From an uncultured Duncaniella sp. (GTDB lineage: Bacteria > Bacteroidota > Bacteroidia > Bacteroidales > Muribaculaceae), in assembly GCF_910577345.1 (NCBI RefSeq), contig NZ_CAJTMT010000012.1, forward strand, positions 26,219-90,218: DNA of 64,000 nt. Reading direction: 5' to 3'. Shown piece after piece: positions 32,769-41,581 of the stretch. The notes beneath the pieces were generated by a model. The model was not told where the DNA came from. It ran no database searches and was given only the letters and a program-made list of their open reading frames with translations. How positions within the stretch are numbered: position 1 is the first letter of the stretch; the number at the start of each line of letters is the position of its first letter. Position numbers and translations under genes: made by a program.

Positions 32769-34709
32769 ATGCACTCCGGATTCCTACGCGTAGCCGCCGC
32801 CGCCCCCACCGTAAGGGTAGCCGACGTTGACTTCAACCTCTCTCAAATCAAAGCCAAACTCACCGAACTGGAAGCAAACGGCGTTGAAGTAGCCGTCTTC
32901 CCGGAAATGTGTCTGACCGCCTATACCTGTGCCGACCTCTTCCACAATTCCACATTGCTCGATGCCGCCGCAAAAGCACTCATCGAACTTCGCGACCTCT
33001 CGCGCACACTCTCGCTCCACTTCGCAGTCGGCCTCCCGGTCCGCCATGCCGGCGCGCTCTACAACTGTGCCGCCTTCATCCGCAACGGCCGTGTTGACCT
33101 CGTCGCCAAAACATACATTCCCAACTACAACGAATTCTACGAGCGCCGCTGGTGGCGCCCTCTGCAGGAAGGCGAAAGCCTCCGCGTCGACATCGCGGGC
33201 GAAAAATTCGAAATGTCAACCGGACGCATCTTCAGTTCCAACGGGGCAAAGATAGGTATCGAAATCTGCGAGGACCTATGGGTTCCGATCCCACCATCAT
33301 CGCGTCTGGCAATGCAGGGCGCACAGGTCATCCTCAACCTCTCCGCCTCCGATGACCTCATCGGCAAATACGCCTATCTCCAATCGCTCCTGCGTCAGCA
33401 ATCAGCCCGCTGCCTCTGCGCCTATGCCTACGCCGGAGCCGGGTGGGGAGAATCGTCCACCGACCTCACATTCGACGGCAAAGCAATCATAGCCGAAAAC
33501 GGCACCATCCTCAAAGCCAACCGTCGCTGGGATCCTGCCGACAACACCTCCATTGTCGACATCGACATCGAAGCCCTCGACCGCGACCGCATCCATACCA
33601 CCACCTTTGCCGACTGCGCGCAAGCCGAATGTCACGACCGATCCTGCGTCTGCGAAGCTGAAGAAACGACCCCGTGCACAACCACCGCACCGCGCACACT
33701 CATGCGCTACGTCGACCCTCATCCTTTCGTACCCTCATCCGATACCGAACGCCGCGAACGCTGCGAGGAAATCATCAACATCCAGGTCGCTGCCCTTGCC
33801 AAGCGCCTTGACGCAATCCACTGCTCCACCCTCACCGTCGGAATCTCCGGAGGACTCGACTCCACGCTTGCACTGCTCGTCGCAGCGCGCACATTCGATC
33901 GCCTCGGGCTCGACCGCAAGGGCATCATCGGAGTAACCATGCCCGGATTCGGCACCACCGACCGCACCCACACCAACGCCGTCGAACTCATGGAAGGCCT
34001 CGGTGTGTCGATGCGTGAAATCTCCATCGCAGCCGCCGTCACCCAACACTTCAAAGACATTGACCACGACCCCGCAATCCACGATGTCACCTACGAAAAC
34101 TCTCAGGCTCGACAGCGTACACTCCTCCTCATGGACATAGCCAACCAGACCGGAGGCATAGTCCTCGGCACCGGCGACCTCTCGGAACTCGCCCTCGGAT
34201 GGGCCACTTATAATGGTGACCACATGTCGATGTATGGAGTCAATGCAGGCGTACCGAAGACACTCGTAAAATACCTCGTCGGTTACTTTGCTGATGAAGC
34301 TCCCGCTGACTCAACCGTGCGCCGATGCCTCCTTGACATCATCGACACCCCAATCAGCCCCGAACTCATCCCGGCCGACAGCAACGGCAACATCAAGCAG
34401 AAAACCGAAGACCTCGTCGGCCCCTACGAACTCCACGACTTCTTCCTATACTACACTCTCCGTTTCGGCTTCACTCCCGAACGCATCTACCTCCTCGCCC
34501 GCCACGCCTTCACCGCTGAGGAATATCCCGACGAGACCATCCGCCATTGGCTCTCCACCTTCTTCCGCCGCTTCTTCTCACAGCAGTTCAAGCGCTCATG
34601 CCTCCCCGACGGCCCGAAGGTAGGCTCCGTCTGCCTCTCACCCCGAGGCGACTGGCGTATGCCCTCCGATGCGTCCTCTGCCCTCTGGAGAACATCAGCC
34701 GCCCTTTGA
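32769..34709 (+). CDS. nadE: Glutamine-dependent NAD synthetase
   Basis: 646 residues with two domains. The nitrilase-type glutaminase (about 1-280) has Glu in 'FPEMCLTAYTC', Lys in 'LVAKTYIPNYNEFYE' and Cys in 'GIEICEDLWVP'. The synthetase (about 330-620) has the PP-loop 'GISGGLDSTLALLVAART', 'TGDLSELALGWATYNGDHM' and 'DEAPADSTVRR'-like segments. It amidates deamido-NAD using glutamine and ATP, the last step of both de novo and salvage NAD synthesis. Together with pncA and pncB at 13-14.8 kb most of the Preiss-Handler route lies in this window. The start directly follows the short-repeat tract. Confidence 0.95.
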   Translation: MHSGFLRVAAAAPTVRVADVDFNLSQIKAKLTELEANGVEVAVFPEMCLTAYTCADLFHNSTLLDAAAKALIELRDLSRTLSLHFAVGLPVRHAGALYNCAAFIRNGRVDLVAKTYIPNYNEFYERRWWRPLQEGESLRVDIAGEKFEMSTGRIFSSNGAKIGIEICEDLWVPIPPSSRLAMQGAQVILNLSASDDLIGKYAYLQSLLRQQSARCLCAYAYAGAGWGESSTDLTFDGKAIIAENGTILKANRRWDPADNTSIVDIDIEALDRDRIHTTTFADCAQAECHDRSCVCEAEETTPCTTTAPRTLMRYVDPHPFVPSSDTERRERCEEIINIQVAALAKRLDAIHCSTLTVGISGGLDSTLALLVAARTFDRLGLDRKGIIGVTMPGFGTTDRTHTNAVELMEGLGVSMREISIAAAVTQHFKDIDHDPAIHDVTYENSQARQRTLLLMDIANQTGGIVLGTGDLSELALGWATYNGDHMSMYGVNAGVPKTLVKYLVGYFADEAPADSTVRRCLLDIIDTPISPELIPADSNGNIKQKTEDLVGPYELHDFFLYYTLRFGFTPERIYLLARHAFTAEEYPDETIRHWLSTFFRRFFSQQFKRSCLPDGPKVGSVCLSPRGDWRMPSDASSALWRTSAAL

Positions 34710-34744
34710 ACAACCATTCCACTTCCACCCAATCAGCACCACCC

Positions 34745-35914
34745 ATGAAAAGAATCGGACTCCTCCCCCGAATCCTCATAGCCATCGTCGTCGGCATAGC
34801 CATCGGCTATGTCGCCCCGATGTGGTTTGCCAGCACCATGGCCACGTTCAATGCCATCTTCTCCCAATTCCTCGGATTCATGATACCGATGATTATCGTC
34901 GGCTTCGTGGCCCCCGCCATTGCCGACATCGGAGGACGTGCAGGCAAACTCCTCCTCGTCACCGCCGCCATCGCCTATTTCGCAACCTTCATGGCCGGAC
35001 TGCTCTCCTATTTCACAGGCTCACTGACCTTCCCCTCTCTCATCGGTGGAGAAGAGGGAATAGCGCTGGCCGAGGATTCGACCAAGGTACTCCCCTACTT
35101 CAACATTGAGATGCCACCGCTCATGACCGTCATGACGGCCCTCGTGCTTGCCTTCATGCTCGGTCTCGGAATGGCCTTTGTCAAGGGGACGGCCCTGCGC
35201 AGAGGCTTTGAGGAATTCCGCGACATCGTCTCCAAGACCATCGATGCTGCCATCCTCCCCCTCCTGCCCATCTATATCTTCGGCATCTTCCTCAACATGA
35301 CCATGGAGGGTCAGGTCGGGATGATACTCAAATGCTTCATGAAGATTATCGTCATCATCTTCATCCTCCATGTCCTCATCCTTGTGATTCAATACTGCAT
35401 CGCCGCCCTCTTCGCGCGGAAGAATCCGTTCAGTATGCTCCGCACCATGCTCCCGGCCTACTTCACGGCCCTTGGCACACAGTCGTCAGCAGCCACCATC
35501 CCCGTGACACTCCGACAGGCCATAAAGATGGGCGTCAGTGAAGACATCGCAGGCTTTGTCATCCCCCTCTGCGCGACCATCCACATGAGCGGAAGCACCC
35601 TCAAAATTGTAGCCTGCGCCCTTGCTCTGATGATTATGCACAACCAGCCCCATGACCTCTCCCTTTTCTGCCATTTCATCGGGATGCTCGGAATCACCAT
35701 CATCGCAGCTCCCGGTATTCCCGGAGGAGCCATTATGGCCTCAATCGGCCTCCTGCAGTCCATCCTCGGTTTCGACGAACAGATGGTAGCCCTGATGATC
35801 GCACTCTACATCGCGATGGACAGCTTCGGTACAGCTTGCAACGTCACCGGCGACGGCGCCCTCGCTGCCATCATCGACCGCCTTTTCTCCAAAAAGAAAA
35901 CCGCTCAGGTATAA
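34745..35914 (+). CDS. Dicarboxylate/amino acid:cation symporter (DAACS family)
   Basis: 389 residues from ATG 34745. In-frame codons further upstream overlap nadE. Membrane helices cover most of the length. The family serine-rich loop appears as 'GTQSSAATIPVTLR' (HP1 region, about 240-253), with 'PLCATIHMSGSTL' and the C-terminal 'GTACNVTGDGALAAII' (the NMDGT/GDG region) following. These carriers take up glutamate, aspartate, serine or C4-dicarboxylates with Na+ or H+. Which one cannot be read from the sequence. It follows nadE by 35 bases and may be cotranscribed. Confidence 0.9.
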   Translation: MKRIGLLPRILIAIVVGIAIGYVAPMWFASTMATFNAIFSQFLGFMIPMIIVGFVAPAIADIGGRAGKLLLVTAAIAYFATFMAGLLSYFTGSLTFPSLIGGEEGIALAEDSTKVLPYFNIEMPPLMTVMTALVLAFMLGLGMAFVKGTALRRGFEEFRDIVSKTIDAAILPLLPIYIFGIFLNMTMEGQVGMILKCFMKIIVIIFILHVLILVIQYCIAALFARKNPFSMLRTMLPAYFTALGTQSSAATIPVTLRQAIKMGVSEDIAGFVIPLCATIHMSGSTLKIVACALALMIMHNQPHDLSLFCHFIGMLGITIIAAPGIPGGAIMASIGLLQSILGFDEQMVALMIALYIAMDSFGTACNVTGDGALAAIIDRLFSKKKTAQV

Positions 35915-35953
35915 ACGGTCCTTAAAGGAACTGTATCGAACCGACACAAGAGA

Positions 35954-36069
35954 TACAAAAGCACAAAAGAGCATAAGGGACAAAAGATTTTACAACAATG
36001 GATATGAAGGTAACTCTCAATCCTACAAAAATATATCTTTTGTTTCTTATGCACTTTTTTACTTCTGTA
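35954..36069. repeat. Imperfect 35-bp inverted repeat
   Basis: The gap 35915-36273 has no gene. It contains arms at 35954-35988 and 36035-36069 that pair at 29 of 35 positions around a 46-nt loop, and a duplicated CTGTATCGA just outside the left arm and at the end of the right arm. It could be a terminator-like fold after the symporter gene, or a remnant of a small non-autonomous element. Confidence 0.5.
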
Positions 36070-36273
36070 TCGAGAAACGGAAATATTGAATTATGATACA
36101 ACTCCTTTTGACCGAGCAAAAAAAATGGCTTGAACATGAGCCATTTACTGATAAATAAACAAATTTTCAGCATTAGAGTGTAACTATTCACATTCTTTCA
36201 CGTCTTATATATGTAAATGCATCGAAACGGTGCCTCTACTTGAATTATTAATCTCCCAAATACCCTAAAGACG

Positions 36274-37014
36274 ATGAAAAAATCAATCTTTACACTCTTT
36301 CTCCTCATCGCCGGGCTTGCAGCCTTCACTGCAGAAGCCGAGACCCGTGTGCTCAACATCAAGCAATCATTCTCTGCCCTCGACGCAAGCGCAGGTGTCA
36401 AGATCATCTATCAGCCCACATCCGGTGGTCAGCGCACGGTAAAAATCACAGGCGACACAAAACGCATCAATGAAGTGGATGTGCGCATCAGTGGAAAAAC
36501 TCTCAAAATCTCCCCTAAAGCCAACAAAATGGGGAGCCGTTCCGGCAACCGCATCAAAGGCGTGGTGGTCACCGTCATCGCTCCAATGGTCGACGACATT
36601 GAAGCCTCATCCGGCGCATCGATCCGCTGCAACACCGCAATGAACACCGGCAGCAAAAAAATGGAAATAGATGTCTCCTCAGGTGCTGTCGTCAACTTCT
36701 CCGCCATCAGTTGCCGCAAGATTGAAGTGGACGCATCCTCCGGTTCAGTTGTCAATATCAAGAGTCTCAATGCCGACAAAGCCGAACTCGACGTATCATC
36801 CGGTGCCGCCATCTCTCTCTCAACCGCCACAACCAAGGACATTGACTGCGAAGCATCGTCCGGAGCCACAATCAAACTTGGAGGCGGAACTTCCGTCAAA
36901 GGCTCCTTCTCGGCATCGTCAGGAGGCGCAATCAAAGGCTCTACCTTCACTGTCCGCGACTCGCGCATCGACAAGTCAGTCGGAGGTTCAATCAGACTGA
37001 ACACAAGGAACTGA
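36274..37014 (+). CDS. Secreted GIN-domain protein (DUF2807)
   Basis: 246 residues. Signal peptide 1-22 ('LAAFTAEA'). The mature protein is a long parallel beta fold with the repetitive glycine/serine turns of DUF2807: 'DASAGVKIIYQPTSGGQ', 'IEASSGASIRC', 'IDVSSGAVVNF', 'VDASSGSVVNI', 'LDVSSGAAISL', 'CEASSGATIKL'. The repeated [VEC]-x-[AV]-S-S-G unit occurs every 20 or so residues. GIN-domain proteins are periplasmic or surface proteins of unknown function, sometimes linked to outer-membrane adhesion. A perfect terminator follows. Confidence 0.88.
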   Translation: MKKSIFTLFLLIAGLAAFTAEAETRVLNIKQSFSALDASAGVKIIYQPTSGGQRTVKITGDTKRINEVDVRISGKTLKISPKANKMGSRSGNRIKGVVVTVIAPMVDDIEASSGASIRCNTAMNTGSKKMEIDVSSGAVVNFSAISCRKIEVDASSGSVVNIKSLNADKAELDVSSGAAISLSTATTKDIDCEASSGATIKLGGGTSVKGSFSASSGGAIKGSTFTVRDSRIDKSVGGSIRLNTRN

Positions 37015-37072
37015 TTCCTGCTGATTTCCCTCTCCTTCCGCTCTCCTCAACATCAAGGACAAGCCAGACACA

Positions 37073-37125
37073 ACGAAAGCCACGGCATATCTTTCACATT
37101 TGATATGCCGTGGCTTTCGTTTTTA
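37073..37125 (+). terminator. Intrinsic terminator after the GIN-domain gene
   Basis: Perfect 19-bp stem (ACGAAAGCCACGG... arm) with a 10-nt loop followed by TTTTT. Convergent with the SulP gene; the other strand lacks a good T-run. Confidence 0.85.
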
Positions 37126-37170
37126 TCTATTGTCGTCCGAGTTCCGTCCCGGGACTACTTCCGGATTGCA

Positions 37171-38871
37171 TCAAGCAGTGACGGTCGAAGCAGGAGCTAC
37201 AGGAGCAATCTTATTGGCCATCTCGACAGCCTTGGTGATGTGTGAGCAGATATGATCCTCACCAATGAGCTTGTTGACACCGGCATGGACAAGCGCGGCG
37301 CGCACATTCTCCTTAACGCCAGAGAGCACTACATGGATTCCCTCTTCCTGCGAAGACTTGATGAGAGTCTCAAGGTTGTGGATACCGGTGGAATCAATGA
37401 AAGGCACCTTACGCATACGGATGATGCGGACAAGAGGCTTGCGACCGATAGTGTTTCGCATAAGCTCGTCAAACTTGGTAGCCACACCGAAGAAGAACGG
37501 GCCGTCGATTTCATACACTTCCACACCGGGATTCACATTCAGCACCTCATGATGTGCCATCTCCGAACCCTCGTCAATGTCAAGCTGACCGGAGTAAGCC
37601 TTGATTTCAGTGTTCTCCATCACACGGCGGAGGAAGAGGATAATGGCGAGAAGCAGACCCATCTCGATAGCGATGGTAAGGTCGAAAATGACGGTCAGGA
37701 GGAAGGTGACTGCAAGCACCGAAATGTCGCTCTTCGGGTTGTGGAAGATAGAACGGATGGTGCGCCAGCCACTCATGTTATAGCTCACCACGATCAACAC
37801 CGCTGCAAGACATGCCATCGGGATAAGATTGATGAGGGGCATGAGGAAAAGGAAGATGAGGAAGAGAACAATCGCGTGGATGACACCTGCGACCGGAGTA
37901 CGGCCACCGTTGGTAATATTTGTCATTGTACGTGCGATTGCGCCGGTCACTGGGATACCGCCGAAGAAAGGCACGATGATGTTTGCCATACCTTGACCGA
38001 TAAGCTCGGTGTTGCTGTTTGTGCGTGTACCTGTCACACCGTCTGCCACAGTGGCGGAGAGAAGCGACTCGATGGCACCGAGAATGGCAATGGTGAATGC
38101 CGAGGGAAGAAGACGGTTGATAGTCGCCATGTTGAGTTCAAAACCGTGGGGCTGGGGAATGTCGGTCGACATCGAGCCGAATCGGTCACCGATGGTCTCG
38201 ACATTCACACCGGGAATGAGCGAGACGGCAGCCGTGACGAGGATGATCGCAATAAGCGCACCCGGAAGTCGGCGCGACACCTTAGGAGTCACGATTATGA
38301 TGGCGAGGGCAGCCACACCAACAGCAAGCGTGGTCCAGTCGATACTTCCGAAATTAGAGATATAGGCTCCCCACTTCGGGATGAATTCGCTCGGAACATT
38401 CTTAAGTCCGAGGCCGAAGAAATCGTTAATCTGAGTCGAGAAAATCGTCAGCGCGATACCGGCTGTGAAACCAACCACAATGGGATAAGGAATGAACTTG
38501 ATGACGGTACCCAGACGGAAAAATCCGAGAGCCACAAGTATCAGACCGGCCATGAACGTGGCCACAGCAAGTCCTTCAAGACCGAAATTGGCAATGATAT
38601 TGTAGACTATCACGATGAATGCACCGGTAGGGCCACCGATCTGCACCGTGCAACCACCTGCAGCCGAAACGATGAAACCGCCGATGATGGCTGTGATAAG
38701 ACCTACCGTCGGGCTGACACCGCTGGCAATACCGAAGGCGATGGCAAGCGGAAGGGCGACAATGCCCACCACAATACCGGCCACAAGGTCATTTTTGAAC
38801 TTGTCTGCTGAATAATCTCTCAGAGCCGAAACCAATTTCGGCTTGAAATCAATTGAACCGTAAAAATTCAT
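37171..38871 (-). CDS. SulP-family anion transporter with STAS domain
   Basis: 566 residues. About 10-14 membrane segments (25-430) include the SulP signature region 'GLITAIIGGFIVSAAGGCTVQIGGPTGAF', split here by hydrophobic helices. A cytoplasmic STAS domain follows (about 450-555) with 'FIDSTGIHNLETL', the site phosphorylated in anti-sigma antagonists. SulP carriers move sulfate, bicarbonate or dicarboxylates. No linked carbonic anhydrase or sulfate-assimilation gene is present, so the substrate is open. A -7 box 150 bases upstream predicts a long leader. Confidence 0.92.
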   Translation of the reverse strand: MNFYGSIDFKPKLVSALRDYSADKFKNDLVAGIVVGIVALPLAIAFGIASGVSPTVGLITAIIGGFIVSAAGGCTVQIGGPTGAFIVIVYNIIANFGLEGLAVATFMAGLILVALGFFRLGTVIKFIPYPIVVGFTAGIALTIFSTQINDFFGLGLKNVPSEFIPKWGAYISNFGSIDWTTLAVGVAALAIIIVTPKVSRRLPGALIAIILVTAAVSLIPGVNVETIGDRFGSMSTDIPQPHGFELNMATINRLLPSAFTIAILGAIESLLSATVADGVTGTRTNSNTELIGQGMANIIVPFFGGIPVTGAIARTMTNITNGGRTPVAGVIHAIVLFLIFLFLMPLINLIPMACLAAVLIVVSYNMSGWRTIRSIFHNPKSDISVLAVTFLLTVIFDLTIAIEMGLLLAIILFLRRVMENTEIKAYSGQLDIDEGSEMAHHEVLNVNPGVEVYEIDGPFFFGVATKFDELMRNTIGRKPLVRIIRMRKVPFIDSTGIHNLETLIKSSQEEGIHVVLSGVKENVRAALVHAGVNKLIGEDHICSHITKAVEMANKIAPVAPASTVTA

Positions 38872-39021
38872 TTGCGTTTACCTTATATGTATAACCTAAT
38901 TCTTTATATGCACACCAATCCCCGCTTCATACGGGGCTTTTGCTTCAATTATCTAAAATCGGATACAATGTTTTTAAGCACTGTTTTTAAACAAGAATCA
39001 CGACATTCTGAAAACAAAGTG

Positions 39022-39029
39022 CAAAATTA
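39022..39029 (-). promoter_or_regulatory. -7 box of the SulP gene
   Basis: The gap 38872-39265 holds no gene. Minus-strand TAATTTTG at this site would start a leader of about 145 nt for the SulP gene. That leader includes a CCCCG/CGGGG hairpin near 38928-38944. The nearest TTTG lies 23 nt upstream, slightly long. Confidence 0.45.
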
Positions 39030-39200
39030 CGCAAAAAATTCATAAAGTCCATCAAAATCCACATTCCATTATGGAAAATAAATGCGAAAAAGGAACAAAT
39101 TAACACATCCGGACAGTAACACAAATCGGAAGGCACAAGAAAAGGGACAACCCACACGCGTGCATTGACAACTGCAAAACGCATGAATCGTCCCATTTTA

Positions 39201-39233
39201 GAGGGTATGTGGCAATAACCATTGCACACCCTC
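39201..39233 (-). terminator. Hairpin downstream of prmA
   Basis: GAGGGT..GTG.CAAT / ATTGCACACCCTC stem with two small bulges, 32 bases past the prmA stop. The T-run (ATATATTTTTT) lies on the plus-strand side, so the direction of termination is ambiguous. Confidence 0.45.
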
Positions 39234-39265
39234 ATATATTTTTTGGACGGAAGATCCGGAAATTT

Positions 39266-40108
39266 CTAATTTTCAAGCACAAGGCAAGTCCAGCGGTCAA
39301 GCACCTGGTGCGACTTGTATTTAAGTCCGAGCGGTTCGGCCACGGCGAGAATCACCGGGACATCCTCTTCATAAAATCCGCTGAGAAGCATAGTTGCCCC
39401 CGGAACAAGCGTAGCACGATAAGCGGCGAGGTCGGCGGTGATTATATTGCGGTTGATGTTGGCGATGAACAGATTCACATTGCCGATAAGCGAAAGCTTG
39501 GCAGCGTCGCCAAGATGCAGATAGATGTTCTCGGCAAAATTCAGACGCACATTCTCTACCGCATTGTTGAATGCAAACTCATCAATCTCGATAGCATCAA
39601 TCCTCGCAGCACCACGCATAGATGCAAGGATGGCAAGTATACCGGTGCCTGTACCCATGTCAACGACCTTAAGTCCTTCAAGATTCCTCGACAGCAACTG
39701 ACGCAGTATAAGTGTAGTGGTGGCATGATGGCCTGTTCCGAAAGCCATCTTGGGGTCAATGACAATGTCGTAGGTACACTCCGGAATATCCTTATGGAAT
39801 GAACTGTGGATTACACAGCGGTCATCAATGACAATCGGCTGGAAATAATTCTTCTCCCACTCGCTGTTCCAGTCACGTCCTTCAACCGTGGTATCGGTGA
39901 GTTTGAAACTCGTTTCCATAGGGAAATCAGCCAAAATCGCCTCCACGGCATCCTTGGAATACAGCTCAGCCTTTATATAGGCCGTCAGTCCCTCCGGATC
40001 GGGAACAAAACTTTCAAAACCTGCTCCTGCAAGGAGCGCTGCAAGAATGTCGGTACGCGTCTCGTCACACGGGGTGGCATCCAGACGCACTTCTACATAA
40101 TCGTTCAC
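39266..40108 (-). CDS. prmA: Ribosomal protein L11 methyltransferase
   Basis: 280 residues if started at GTG 40108, which gives the family N-terminus 'VNDYVEVRL'. The longer ATG start at 40168 would place a -7 box inside the gene. The N-terminal substrate domain (1-100) is followed by a class I SAM-dependent methyltransferase: 'DPKMAFGTGHHATTTL', motif I 'VVDMGTGTGILAILA', 'DAIEIDEFAFNNAVEN' and 'FIANINRNI' (the family NPPY-like position). PrmA trimethylates ribosomal protein L11. It lies alone between the SulP and YtxH modules. Confidence 0.92.
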   Translation of the reverse strand: MNDYVEVRLDATPCDETRTDILAALLAGAGFESFVPDPEGLTAYIKAELYSKDAVEAILADFPMETSFKLTDTTVEGRDWNSEWEKNYFQPIVIDDRCVIHSSFHKDIPECTYDIVIDPKMAFGTGHHATTTLILRQLLSRNLEGLKVVDMGTGTGILAILASMRGAARIDAIEIDEFAFNNAVENVRLNFAENIYLHLGDAAKLSLIGNVNLFIANINRNIITADLAAYRATLVPGATMLLSGFYEEDVPVILAVAEPLGLKYKSHQVLDRWTCLVLEN

Positions 40109-40143
40109 TTTATATAAGCACAATTTATTATTGAATTCAATGA

Positions 40144-40151
40144 CAAAGATA
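40144..40151 (-). promoter_or_regulatory. -7 box of prmA
   Basis: Minus-strand TATCTTTG matches TAnnTTTG. Transcription would start near 40137, downstream of the ATG at 40168, which is the main reason for preferring the GTG start at 40108. Confidence 0.5.
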
Positions 40152-40202
40152 AGCGGTGACAGGGACATGGGCGCACTGCGTAGTCAGCGCCACCCCGGAC
40201 AA

Positions 40203-40487
40203 TCAGCGTTTCTTACCTTTGAGGAAACGGGCGACCTTGAAGGCCTTGCTGCCGACTCGGAATGTGAGCAGAGCAATGTCAATATAGCTGAGAGTACCCA
40301 GCAGCTTGCCGAGCATACCTGATTTCGAAACAGGGCCGGCATCCTTAAGTCCTGCGAAGTTTCGCTGAAGACGGTCACGGTTGATTTCAAGGCGCGCAAC
40401 CGTGTAGGCGCGCATATATCGCAACTCTTCGAGAGTATAGCCTGACCATTCAGGCTTCTCGTGAGGAAGTTCTTTCGTATTCGCCAT
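40203..40487 (-). CDS. Conserved small protein of the YtxH/holin-like module
   Basis: 94 residues, not recognised as a named family. The N-terminal half is polar and probably helical ('YTLEELRYMRAYTVARLEINRDRL'-type, non-contiguous), the centre is weakly hydrophobic ('GMLGKLLGTLSYIDIALLTF', about 57-76), and the C-terminus is basic ('KAFKVARFLKGKKR'). It ends a four-gene run of two YtxH proteins, a holin-X-like protein and this gene, similar in layout to the yqjD-yqjE-yqjK genes of enterobacteria. A membrane-associated accessory role is inferred from context. Confidence 0.6.
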   Translation of the reverse strand: MANTKELPHEKPEWSGYTLEELRYMRAYTVARLEINRDRLQRNFAGLKDAGPVSKSGMLGKLLGTLSYIDIALLTFRVGSKAFKVARFLKGKKR

Positions 40488-40506
40488 AGAAATGTGAGGT
40501 TAAATG

Positions 40507-40848
40507 TCAGGGATTAAAGAATATACGCGAGACAAAACGCGCGATGGGATTGACAATAAGCTGCTTGCGGAATGCAATCACCACACCGAGAAGCACCACA
40601 TAGAAACCACACATTATAAAGTAAGCCCAGATCAGGCCTACCCCCGTAGCAATGCAGCGCACGATGGCGATGGAAAGGAAGAACATAAGCAGCGAAATCA
40701 ACACGAAACCGACGAGCGCGAAAGAGATGGTCGTCAGCAGAAGTGTCAGTTTCTCGGCAGCGGTAAACTTCGCATAATTGACGTTAAGCTTACACGTCTC
40801 CTTCAGCTCAGTCCAGAAAGTGTGGATTTGATTTTGTTTTTCAGTCAT
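40507..40848 (-). CDS. Phage-holin-like (YqjE/Holin-X type) membrane protein
   Basis: 113 residues from ATG 40848; the open frame extends 15 codons upstream. A polar helix (about 1-35: 'FWTELKETCKLNVNYAKFTAAEKL') leads into two membrane helices ('LLLTTISFALVGFVLISLLMFFLSIAI' about 36-62; 'IWAYFIMCGFYVVLLGVVIAF' about 73-93), then a short basic tail. This resembles the YqjE/Holin-X family of small inner-membrane proteins, which accompany YqjD-type proteins. No lysis genes are nearby, so a phage origin is not needed. 115 bases separate it from the YtxH gene upstream. Confidence 0.72.
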   Translation of the reverse strand: MTEKQNQIHTFWTELKETCKLNVNYAKFTAAEKLTLLLTTISFALVGFVLISLLMFFLSIAIVRCIATGVGLIWAYFIMCGFYVVLLGVVIAFRKQLIVNPIARFVSRIFFNP

Positions 40849-40963
40849 AATGAGAATGTGAATCATATTTCCGACTTCAAGCCCGCGCCACACATACGCC
40901 GGAAAGATATATGTGCGACACGAGCTTGCGTGTTAGTGTTCAAGTCGGGTTGTATATGCCTTA

Positions 40964-41161
40964 TTAGTCGTCAATTTCGGTGGTAAGCTGTTCCACGAGG
41001 GCATCAATCTCATTGTCCGAGCAGATGATACCCTTCTTGCGAAGCAACTCTGTGATGCGGGCGCGCACATCTTCACCCTTTTCAGGTGCAAAAAGGACTG
41101 CGGCTCCGGCACCTACGATAGCACCGCCGATGAAGGCATAAAGCAATGATAAATTTGACAT
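40964..41161 (-). CDS. YtxH-domain protein, copy 2
   Basis: 65 residues. One membrane helix with the YtxH glycine pattern ('FIGGAIVGAGAAVLFAPEKGEDVR', about 10-33) is followed by a short acidic helix with a Cys ('RKKGIICSDNEIDALVEQL'). The P-E-K-G-E motif after the helix is the family hallmark. Paralogue of the copy just upstream. YtxH/GvpP-like proteins are linked to stress in Bacillus; the molecular role is unknown. Confidence 0.8.
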   Translation of the reverse strand: MSNLSLLYAFIGGAIVGAGAAVLFAPEKGEDVRARITELLRKKGIICSDNEIDALVEQLTTEIDD

Positions 41162-41239
41162 AGCGTAAATGGTGTTAATTGAGTGTCACAAAATTGGTTT
41201 TGTTGAAATCAGAGAGTAAATTTGCGCTTTCGGCTATTA

Positions 41240-41437
41240 TTACTTCTTGATTTCCTCAGCGATTTCGTCGGCGAGTTCTTCGAGCTTGCTCTTCTGAAGC
41301 TTGATACCCTTGCTTTCGAGATACTTCACGATGTTGTCACGAGTTTTTTCACCCTTTTCAGGAGCAAGGAGAAGACCTACTGTAGCGCCGGCTACTGCGC
41401 CGCCAATTACTGCGAGCACGATGTTTAAAGCTTTCAT
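41240..41437 (-). CDS. YtxH-domain protein, copy 1
   Basis: 65 residues. The membrane helix 'LAVIGGAVAGATVGLLLAPE' (about 8-27) and then 'KGEKTRDNIVKYLESKG' match YtxH. The C-terminal helix is strongly charged ('KSKLEELADEIAEEIKK'). It is first in the module and lies 80 bases downstream of a near-consensus promoter. Probably expressed at a high level in stress or stationary phase, as in relatives, but that is inference. Confidence 0.82.
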   Translation of the reverse strand: MKALNIVLAVIGGAVAGATVGLLLAPEKGEKTRDNIVKYLESKGIKLQKSKLEELADEIAEEIKK

Positions 41438-41516
41438 TTCTTTTATAATTTTTAGGGTTATTGGTTTTACAATGTTAAAACGTTCCGCATTGGAAAAAGT
41501 TCATCGGTTGATGCGA

Positions 41517-41548
41517 TAAAGATACAATCTTTTATCCATCTTTCCAAA
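41517..41548 (-). promoter_or_regulatory. Promoter of the YtxH module
   Basis: Minus-strand TTTG-N20-TATCTTTA, one mismatch in the last base of the -7 box. Predicted leader about 70 nt. Confidence 0.6.
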
Positions 41549-41581
41549 TCAAAGTGAAAATAAAGCCAATAACCCCGCCAT

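Noticed and set aside
37252..38811. A 519-codon open frame on the plus strand
   Set aside because: It is exactly antisense to the conserved SulP transporter, has a His/Asp/Glu-rich composition produced by reading GC-rich codons backwards, and shows no family features.
40507..40848. Prophage remnant because of the holin-like gene
   Set aside because: No endolysin, structural or integrase genes are nearby, and the YtxH context fits a chromosomal envelope module.
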